From Sphingomonas sp. (GTDB lineage Bacteria; Pseudomonadota; Alphaproteobacteria; Sphingomonadales; Sphingomonadaceae), in the NCBI GenBank assembly GCA_030146605.1, contig JASLBO010000010.1, positions 1 through 11,348 on the forward strand: DNA of 11,348 bases. The letters run 5' to 3'. The first letter of the stretch is position 1. Each line of letters starts with the position of its first letter. The notes beneath the pieces are model-generated. The model had not been told where the DNA came from. It saw only the letters and a list, made by a program, of their open reading frames with translations, and made no database searches. This document shows positions 6,952-11,348 of this stretch, in pieces. Made by a program: the position numbers and the translations under genes.

Positions 6952-7307
6952 TCATCGCTTCTTCGGCTTCTTCTTCGGTGCCCGCTGCCCCGCCGCAATC
7001 CCCAGCGCCGCCCATTCGCGCATCGCATCGGCATCGTCATAGACGTCGCTCGGCGCGCGGCGATAGTTCATCGTGTCGCGCATCCCGGTCGAAAAGGTGA
7101 CGGTGAATCGCTCGCGATACCGGCCTTGTTCCAGGTGGCGTTGCTCTCCTCGTCGGCCTTGAACCAGAGCTCGCCATCATGGACGATTCCGAAGATCGTG
7201 CCGTCGAGATAGAGCGTCGCGCCGCCCATCATCCGGCGCATCGTCACCGTGCCGAGCGGCTCGAGCGCGTCGGCCACCCACGCGACGAGGCCCTCGTCGG
7301 CCGCCAT
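6952..7307 (-). pseudogene. TfoX/Sxy N-terminal-domain protein, frameshifted
   Basis: The frame from ATG 7307 reads MAADEGLVAWVADALEPLG, then TVTMRRMMGGATLYLDGTI and DGELWFKADEESNATWNKAG. This is the TfoX N-terminal fold, with the family R-x-M-x-G-G core near residue 25. Near 7117-7124 the homologous reading moves to another frame, RERFTVTFSTGMRDTMNYRR then APSDVYDDADAMREWAALG, and ends in a Lys-rich tail with stop 6952-6954. The span is 356 nt, so one base lost (or two gained) explains the shift; repaired, the protein would be about 117-118 residues. Left as is, the first frame runs into unrelated sequence and stops at 7068. TfoX-N proteins relate to the competence regulator Sxy, but free-standing small ones have no settled role. 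The ATG overlaps the SMR stop (TGATG). It could be a true pseudogene or a sequencing error. Confidence 0.75.
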
Positions 7308-7624
7308 CACTGCGCCGTCAGTTTGAGCCCGGCGATGCAGGCGACCACGCCGAGGATCAGCAGCGAGCGCAATACGGTGACCGGCTCGCCGAACCACAAC
7401 ATGCCGACCACCACCGCGCCGACCGCGCCGATCCCGGTCCACACGGCATAAGCAGTCCCCATCGGGATGCTGCGCGCCGCCATTTCGAGCAGCACCATCG
7501 ACAGCGTCGCGGTGACGAGAAAGCCGAGCGTCCACGGGATGTTGCGGAAGCCGTCGGCGTAGCGCAGGCAGGTGGTGAAGCCGACCTCGAAGCAGCCGCC
7601 GAGGATGAGCAGCAGCCACGCCAT
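7307..7624 (-). CDS. SMR family exporter, Gdx/SugE guanidinium-exporter type
   Basis: This small four-helix inner-membrane transporter (105 residues) is of the small multidrug resistance family. The Gdx subtype exports guanidinium by proton antiport as a dual-topology dimer. The subtype call rests on residues that coincide with those of Gdx proteins: the central Glu13, Ser42, Tyr59 and Trp62 in GTAYAVWTGIGAVG (56-69), and Lys101 in the GLKL motif (99-102). EmrE-type multidrug members differ in this helix-3 motif. The ATG at 7624 overlaps the acetyltransferase stop as TGATG, and its own stop overlaps the next start the same way, so translation is probably coupled. No guanidine riboswitch can be expected in such a gene-internal position, and none was seen. 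Its substrate (guanidinium or related quaternary cations) is inferred from the family. Confidence 0.9.
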   Translation of the reverse strand: MAWLLLILGGCFEVGFTTCLRYADGFRNIPWTLGFLVTATLSMVLLEMAARSIPMGTAYAVWTGIGAVGAVVVGMLWFGEPVTVLRSLLILGVVACIAGLKLTAQ

Positions 7625-8103
7625 CAGCCGCGTCCCGCCAGCTTGATCAGCGCCTCGCCCGCAACGCGCTGGACGCGCCATTCGTCCATGCCGACCGCGC
7701 CCATCGCGCGGTAGAATTGGATCGCCGGCTCGTTCCAGTCGAGCACCGCCCATTCGAACCGCCCGCAGCCACGATCCAGCGCGATGCCAGCGAGATGCCG
7801 CAGCAATGCGGTGCCGACCCCTGCGCCGCGCGCGGCGGGGGTGACGTAGAGATCCTCGAGATAGATCCCCGGTCGCCCGGTCCAGGTCGAGAAGTTCTGG
7901 AAGAACAATGCGAACCCCGCCGGCGCGCCGTCCAGCTCGGCGATCACCGCCTCGGCCGCCGGCTTCGCGCCGAACAACGCCGCCGCCAGCATCGGCTCGG
8001 TAGCCTCCACAGCATCGGGCTCGCGCTCGAACGCGGCGAGTTCGCGCACCAGCCGCAGGATCAGCGGCACGTCGGCGGACGTGGCGGGGCGGATTTGGGT
8101 CAT
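7624..8103 (-). CDS. GNAT N-acetyltransferase, diamine (SSAT)-like
   Basis: This 159-residue cytosolic enzyme should transfer acetyl from acetyl-CoA to an amine. The acetyl-CoA loop is RGAGVG (92-97, motif A), and motif B is WNEPAIQFYRAMGA (123-136). The block IYLEDLYVTPAARGAGVG (80-97), the WAVLDWNEPAIQFY segment (118-131) and the following conserved W-R are those of the spermidine/spermine or thialysine N-acetyltransferase branch. A polyamine or diamine acceptor is therefore the best guess, but not certain. The ATG at 8103 overlaps the EamA transporter stop by four bases (ATGA), with a weak AGAGG about 10 nt upstream. The gene in turn overlaps the SMR exporter start, so acetylation and export of small cations could be linked in one transcript. 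GNAT substrate prediction from sequence is unreliable. Confidence 0.87.
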   Translation of the reverse strand: MTQIRPATSADVPLILRLVRELAAFEREPDAVEATEPMLAAALFGAKPAAEAVIAELDGAPAGFALFFQNFSTWTGRPGIYLEDLYVTPAARGAGVGTALLRHLAGIALDRGCGRFEWAVLDWNEPAIQFYRAMGAVGMDEWRVQRVAGEALIKLAGRG

Positions 8104-8999
8104 GTCAGCGCAGCCTCTGCTTCGGGTGCGGCGCCATGGCCGCCTCTCTTGCGCGCGGCGAGCACACACCCCGCCACGATCAACACGGTGCCCGCGATCG
8201 TCGCGAGCGTCAGCTTCTCGCCGAACATCCACCAGCCCATCAGCGATGCCCAGATGAATGCGGTATATTCGACCGGGAGCAGCACCTGCGCCTCGGCGCG
8301 CGCATAGGCCCAGGAGAGCAGGAGCAGCGACGTGATCGCCAGCAGAGCCGCAGCCCCGATTCCCGGCCAATGCTGCGCGGCGGGCACCGCCAGCCACCAC
8401 GGCGCCGCCAGCGCGAGCAGGCCGAGCACGAACAGGTTCTGGAAGAAGGCAATCTCAAGCGGCCTCGCCAGTTGCGCCTGGTGGCGCGCGACGACGAGGT
8501 TCATTGCATAAACCACCGCCGAGAACAGAACCGCAGCCATGCCGAGCACGGTCTCATGGCTGTGCGTCCCGCCGACTCGCCCGGCGACGACCACCGCGAC
8601 CCCCGCGAGCCCGAGCAGCGAGCCCCATATGGATTGCGAATTGATGCTTTCCTTGAGAAACAAGGCGGCGAGGCCGAGCGCGATCAGCGGCGCGATGAAC
8701 GACAGCGCGATCGCCTCGGCCAGCGGCACGCGCACGATCCCCCAGAAAAAAGCGATAGCCATCACCGCGACGAGGATGCTGCGGCCGAAATGCACTTTCA
8801 TCGTGCCCCGGTTCGGCAAGGTGGGCCGGGTGCAGGCATAGACCGCGCCGGTCAGCAGTACCGCGACGCCGATCCGCCAGACCAGAGTGTTGTACGCGCC
8901 GATCTCGATCGACACGGCCTTCATCACTGCGTCCATGATCGCATAGAGTGCGATCCCCGCAGACGCGGCGCCTAATGCAACAGTGTTGGGACCCCGCAT
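8100..8999 (-). CDS. EamA/DMT-family transporter
   Basis: The 299-residue inner-membrane protein has ten predicted helices arranged as two EamA repeats (about 10-140 and 150-282). Features seen include the helix-1 stretch YAIMDAVMK, the AEAIALSFIAPLIALGLAALFLKE segment closing repeat one (94-117), and the equivalent PVEYTAFIWASLMGWWMFGE segment in repeat two (242-261). Both show the typical helix-then-Gly/Lys-Glu pattern. DMT members export amino acids, metabolites or nucleotide-type compounds; the cargo cannot be told from sequence. The ATG at 8999 is the first sensible start after the protease gene, although no Shine-Dalgarno is clear. The frame stays open further upstream through the protease gene only as a shadow. 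The stop overlaps the acetyltransferase start (ATGA). It is the first gene of a tightly overlapped four-gene block. Confidence 0.9.
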   Translation of the reverse strand: MRGPNTVALGAASAGIALYAIMDAVMKAVSIEIGAYNTLVWRIGVAVLLTGAVYACTRPTLPNRGTMKVHFGRSILVAVMAIAFFWGIVRVPLAEAIALSFIAPLIALGLAALFLKESINSQSIWGSLLGLAGVAVVVAGRVGGTHSHETVLGMAAVLFSAVVYAMNLVVARHQAQLARPLEIAFFQNLFVLGLLALAAPWWLAVPAAQHWPGIGAAALLAITSLLLLSWAYARAEAQVLLPVEYTAFIWASLMGWWMFGEKLTLATIAGTVLIVAGCVLAARKRGGHGAAPEAEAALT

Positions 9000-9040
9000 A
9001 AGGCGCGCATAGCCGCCGCACGCGCCGAGGTCACGCCTGT

Positions 9041-9526
9041 CTAGCGCAGCCGCATCTCGTCGCCGGCCAAATGGACCGAACGCAGCTTGCGCAGATAGGA
9101 TTGGCCGAGCAGCGACACGTCGAGATCTTCGATCACCGCACCGTGGACGTCGCGGACGCGCTTGCCGTCGAGCACGATGTCGTCGATCACCACCCGCTGC
9201 CCGATCACGTCGCCCGAAGCGCCGCGCGCGACCACTTCGAACTGGCCGGGATCGAACCTGACCCTGGCGCGACGGGCATCGTCGAGGGTGAGCGCGACCA
9301 TGTCGGCGCCGGTGTCGACGAGGAACCGCACCGTCTCGCCGTCGACCTGGGCGAAAGCGAAGAAATGGCCGTTGCTGTTGGGACGGATCACTGTCTCGAC
9401 CGGTACATCGGCAGGCGTAGCCTCGGCAACACCGACGACCGGGGCCGGTGCAGGCGCACGCCTGACCGGCGCCATGACGCCAATAACGACGCCAATTGCC
9501 ACGACCGAGAGGAACGCCCACCGCAT
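9041..9526 (-). CDS. Membrane-anchored retropepsin-like aspartic protease (TIGR02281-like)
   Basis: The 161-residue protein begins with one hydrophobic segment (4-20), either a signal anchor or a signal peptide, followed by an Ala/Pro-rich linker (23-40). The catalytic domain is therefore probably periplasmic. The single aspartic-protease motif FLVDTGAD (68-75, catalytic Asp71) and the closing hydrophobic-Gly element SLLGQSYL (138-145) define a retropepsin half-fold that must dimerise to build an active site. This agrees with the clan AA family common in alphaproteobacteria (TIGR02281). Its substrate is unknown. The ATG at 9526 lacks a clear ribosome site. The gene lies 55 nt after ispG on the same strand and 41 nt before the EamA gene, so it may belong to the ispG transcript, but no functional link to isoprenoid synthesis is evident. 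Confidence 0.86.
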   Translation of the reverse strand: MRWAFLSVVAIGVVIGVMAPVRRAPAPAPVVGVAEATPADVPVETVIRPNSNGHFFAFAQVDGETVRFLVDTGADMVALTLDDARRARVRFDPGQFEVVARGASGDVIGQRVVIDDIVLDGKRVRDVHGAVIEDLDVSLLGQSYLRKLRSVHLAGDEMRLR

Positions 9527-9581
9527 ATCGCGGGCGAGACTAGACTCCGCTGCTTACCAGCCGGCTAACGCGTCGCGGCAA

Positions 9582-10706
9582 TCACTCCGCGGCCTGGACC
9601 GCGGCGCTTTCCGCGGCTTCGATTTCGGCCGCCTTGGCCTCGACCAGCCTGACGATATGCTCGACCATGCCGGCGTCCTGGACATGGTGATCGGTGACTC
9701 CCGACAGATAGACCATGTGCTTGCCGTTGCCGCCGCCGGTGATGCCGATATCGGTCTCGCGCGCCTCGCCGGGGCCATTGACCACGCAGCCGAGCACCGA
9801 AAGCGACATCGGGGTGCGGATGTGCTGGAGCCGCTCCTCCAGCGCCTGGACGGTACGGATCACGTCGAACCCCTGCCGTGCGCAACTCGGGCACGAGACG
9901 ACACGGACGCCGCGGTTGCGGATGCCGAGCGCCTTGAGGATCTCGAAGCCGACGCGAACCTCTTCCTCGGGCTCGGCCGAGAGCGAGACGCGGATCGTGT
10001 CGCCGATGCCGTACCAGAGCAGGCTGCCCATCCCGATCGACGACTTGACCGTCCCGCCGACGAACCCGCCCGCCTCGGTGATGCCGAGATGCAGCGGGCA
10101 ATCGACCTGGTCGGCGAGCTGCTGATAGGCGGCGACCGCGAGGAACAGGTCGCTTGCCTTCACCGCGACCTTGAATTCGTGAAAGTCGCGGTCCTGGAGC
10201 AATTTGATGTGGTCGAGCGCGGATTCGACCAAGGCCTCTGGGCACGGCTCGCCATATTTCTCGAGCAGATCCTTTTCGAGGCTGCCGGCATTGACGCCGA
10301 TGCGGATCGCGCAGCCATTGGCTTTGGCCGCGTTGACGACTTCGTTGACGCGCTCGGCGCTGCCGATATTGCCCGGGTTGATCCGCAGGCAGGCGGCGCC
10401 GGCATCGGCGGCTTCGAGCGCACGCTTATAGTGGAAATGGATGTCGGCGACGATCGGCACGCGAGACGCGCGGACGATCTGCCCCAGCGCGGCGGTGCTT
10501 TCGACATCGGGGCAGCTCACCCGGATGATGTCGACGCCGGCATCCTCGCAGCGGCGGATCTGGTCGATCGTCGCGCCGGGGTCGCTGGTCGGGGTGTTGG
10601 TCATCGTCTGCACCGTCACCGGTGCGTCGCCGCCGACGGGGACGTTGCCCACCATGATCTGGCGACTTTGTCGGCGGACGATATCGCGCCACGGGCGGAG
10701 GGACAT
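9582..10706 (-). CDS. ispG: 4-hydroxy-3-methylbut-2-en-1-yl diphosphate synthase IspG (GcpE)
   Basis: IspG catalyses the penultimate step of the MEP isoprenoid pathway, converting 2-C-methyl-D-erythritol 2,4-cyclodiphosphate to HMBPP with a [4Fe-4S] cluster. The 374-residue length fits the bacterial type without the insert of plant enzymes. The TIM-barrel part includes [11 protein letters not shown] (32-42), VADIHFHYK (86-94) and LRINPGNIG (107-115). The cluster domain has Cys272 and Cys275 in SCPSC, Cys307 in [10 protein letters not shown], and the fourth ligand Glu314, matching E. coli 270/273/305/312 at a constant +2 offset. The start at 10706 is set by AAGGA five bases upstream and by family alignment; an in-frame extension upstream has no such support. 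The C-terminal Glu/Ala-rich tail (about 354-374) is extra. It is the first gene of the minus-strand run. Confidence 0.97.
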   Translation of the reverse strand: MSLRPWRDIVRRQSRQIMVGNVPVGGDAPVTVQTMTNTPTSDPGATIDQIRRCEDAGVDIIRVSCPDVESTAALGQIVRASRVPIVADIHFHYKRALEAADAGAACLRINPGNIGSAERVNEVVNAAKANGCAIRIGVNAGSLEKDLLEKYGEPCPEALVESALDHIKLLQDRDFHEFKVAVKASDLFLAVAAYQQLADQVDCPLHLGITEAGGFVGGTVKSSIGMGSLLWYGIGDTIRVSLSAEPEEEVRVGFEILKALGIRNRGVRVVSCPSCARQGFDVIRTVQALEERLQHIRTPMSLSVLGCVVNGPGEARETDIGITGGGNGKHMVYLSGVTDHHVQDAGMVEHIVRLVEAKAAEIEAAESAAVQAAE

Positions 10707-10711
10707 GGACT

Positions 10712-10716
10712 TCCTT
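10712..10716 (-). promoter_or_regulatory. Ribosome binding site of ispG
   Basis: AAGGA on the minus strand, 5 nt before the ATG at 10706. It selects this start over the upstream in-frame ATG codons, which lie in sequence unlike the family. Confidence 0.65.
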
Positions 10717-10739
10717 GCTAACGCTTTGCTTACGTGACC

Positions 10740-10752
10740 GGGCATATAGCCC
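10740..10752. promoter_or_regulatory. Possible -10 region / small palindrome in the ispG-acyltransferase divergent gap
   Basis: GGGC-ATATA-GCCC is the only AT-rich spot in the 72-bp gap between the two divergent genes. On the minus strand TATATG (10748-10743) could be a -10 element for ispG, with a poor -35 (TTTCGC) 17 nt further upstream. It could also be a small operator. This is weak evidence from position and base composition only. Confidence 0.22.
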
Positions 10753-10768
10753 TCCCCGCCCCGCCGCG

Positions 10769-10773
10769 AAAGG
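10769..10773 (+). promoter_or_regulatory. Ribosome binding site supporting the GTG start of the acyltransferase gene
   Basis: AAAGG lies 5 nt before the GTG at 10779. The first in-frame ATG (10851) falls inside the conserved family N-terminus, so the upstream GTG is preferred. Confidence 0.6.
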
Positions 10774-10778
10774 CGCGA

Positions 10779-11348
10779 GTGGCGAAGGACAAGGCTTTGA
10801 CAGCGCCGCGCGAGACGATTCGAACCGCGCCGAGCCAGCGCCATTACGGCATGGACTGGCTACGCATCGCCGCGTTCGGGCTGCTGATCGTCTATCATGT
10901 CGCGATGGTGTTCGCGCCCTGGGCATGGGTGATCAAGACAAGCCACGCCTATCCCGAGCTGATCGCGCCGATGGCGCTGCTGACCCCGTGGCGATTGCCC
11001 CTGCTGTTCGCGGTTTCGGGCTATGCGTCGCGAAAGCTGTTCGACCGATCGGGCGGCGCGCTGCCCTTCGCGCGCTCGCGCGCGCTGCGGCTGTTGATCC
11101 CGCTCGCCTTCGGCATGGCGGCGGTGGTCCCGATCGAGATGTGGGTCCGGGTGATGGAGACCGGCTATCCGCACGGCTATTTCCATTTCTGGGCTTTGGA
11201 CTATTGGCGCGCCGGCGATTTCTATGGGCGTGAATTCCCGAGTTGGGAGCATCTCTGGTTCGTCGCCTACCTCGCCGCCTACAGCCTGTTGCTGGCGGCG
11301 GCGATTGCGTGGCGCGGCGCGGCGCTCTTCGCGCTGCTCGATCGCGCC
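10779..11348 (+). CDS. Membrane acyltransferase, acyltransferase-3 / OpgC-like, 3'-truncated by window edge
   Basis: Only the first 190 residues are visible, and the frame is open to the last base. After a basic, probably cytoplasmic tail (1-22) comes [20 protein letters not shown] (21-40). This is the standard opening of acyltransferase-3 proteins and includes the conserved, probably catalytic His40. Further segments are a [19 protein letters not shown] helix (70-88), the Arg-rich [10 protein letters not shown] turn and helix (99-108), and the [16 protein letters not shown] helix (157-172). All are typical of the family, which O-acylates glycans, lipids or peptides at the inner membrane. The LWFVAYL spacing recalls OpgC, the glucan succinyltransferase, but the substrate is open. 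The GTG at 10779 with AAAGG is chosen because the ATG at 10851 would delete conserved RHYG residues. The gene is divergent from ispG. Confidence 0.83.
   Translation, partial: MAKDKALTAPRETIRTAPSQRHYGMDWLRIAAFGLLIVYHVAMVFAPWAWVIKTSHAYPELIAPMALLTPWRLPLLFAVSGYASRKLFDRSGGALPFARSRALRLLIPLAFGMAAVVPIEMWVRVMETGYPHGYFHFWALDYWRAGDFYGREFPSWEHLWFVAYLAAYSLLLAAAIAWRGAALFALLDRA

Noticed and set aside
6792..7040. 82-codon minus-strand frame reading through the multi-hairpin repeat
   Set aside because: Translations of this repeat (with LPQGEKE-like strings) are frequent spurious hypothetical proteins; the repeat explains the reading frame.
9162..10721. 519-codon plus-strand open frame across the protease and ispG genes
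   Set aside because: Composition-driven shadow spanning two well-supported minus-strand genes; no domain is visible.
10797..10802. Perfect TTGACA box on the plus strand
   Set aside because: It lies inside the acyltransferase coding region and there is no -10-like hexamer 16-18 nt downstream.
1..11348. tRNA, rRNA, CRISPR array, insertion sequence or prophage genes
   Set aside because: Reading both strands I found no cloverleaf, direct-repeat array, transposase, integrase or phage structural gene; base and codon use look uniform across the window.

Overview
The window is high-GC bacterial chromosome, most likely from the order Sphingomonadales (Sphingomonas or a close relative). Three things point there: the strong GC3 codon bias, the mix of housekeeping genes (a proteobacterial/plant-type glutamate-cysteine ligase, a DUF1345 protein, a TIGR02281-like aspartic protease), and three kinds of palindromic intergenic repeat that I know as common in sphingomonad genomes. 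The lineage rests on pattern recognition, not on a search.

Layout. Positions 1-2002 (+) hold the 3' part of rsmE (16S rRNA m3U1498 methyltransferase) and a complete gshA-type glutamate-cysteine ligase. Positions 2031-2139 are an inverted pair of REP-like palindromes lying between convergent genes. Positions 2088-3422 (-) encode a polytopic membrane methyltransferase of the isoprenylcysteine/phospholipid methyltransferase type, whose last residues are read from one arm of the repeat. Positions 3537-6043 (+) carry a secreted M61 metallopeptidase with a PDZ domain, then inorganic pyrophosphatase (ppa). After a second repeat comes a DUF1345 membrane protein (6167-6811, +), followed by a 130-bp multi-hairpin repeat.

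The right half is a run of six minus-strand genes in the transcription order ispG, retropepsin-like protease, EamA/DMT transporter, SSAT-like GNAT acetyltransferase, Gdx/SugE-type SMR exporter, TfoX-like protein. The last four overlap by 1-4 nt (ATGA, TGATG, TGATG) and look translationally coupled. The tfoX-like gene has a clear frameshift near 7117-7124. Divergent from ispG, a membrane acyltransferase (acyltransferase-3/OpgC-like) begins at a GTG at 10779 and runs off the right edge.

Most genes are ordinary housekeeping or accessory metabolism: ribosome modification, glutathione synthesis, pyrophosphate hydrolysis, the MEP isoprenoid pathway, and export or acetylation of small cations. I see no defence system, prophage, transposon, CRISPR, rRNA or tRNA, and no convincing new biological system. 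The observations most worth a second look are the repeat-encoded C-terminus of the membrane methyltransferase, the coupled EamA-GNAT-Gdx-TfoX cluster, the tfoX frameshift, and the density of distinct palindromic repeats between 2.0 and 7.0 kb.
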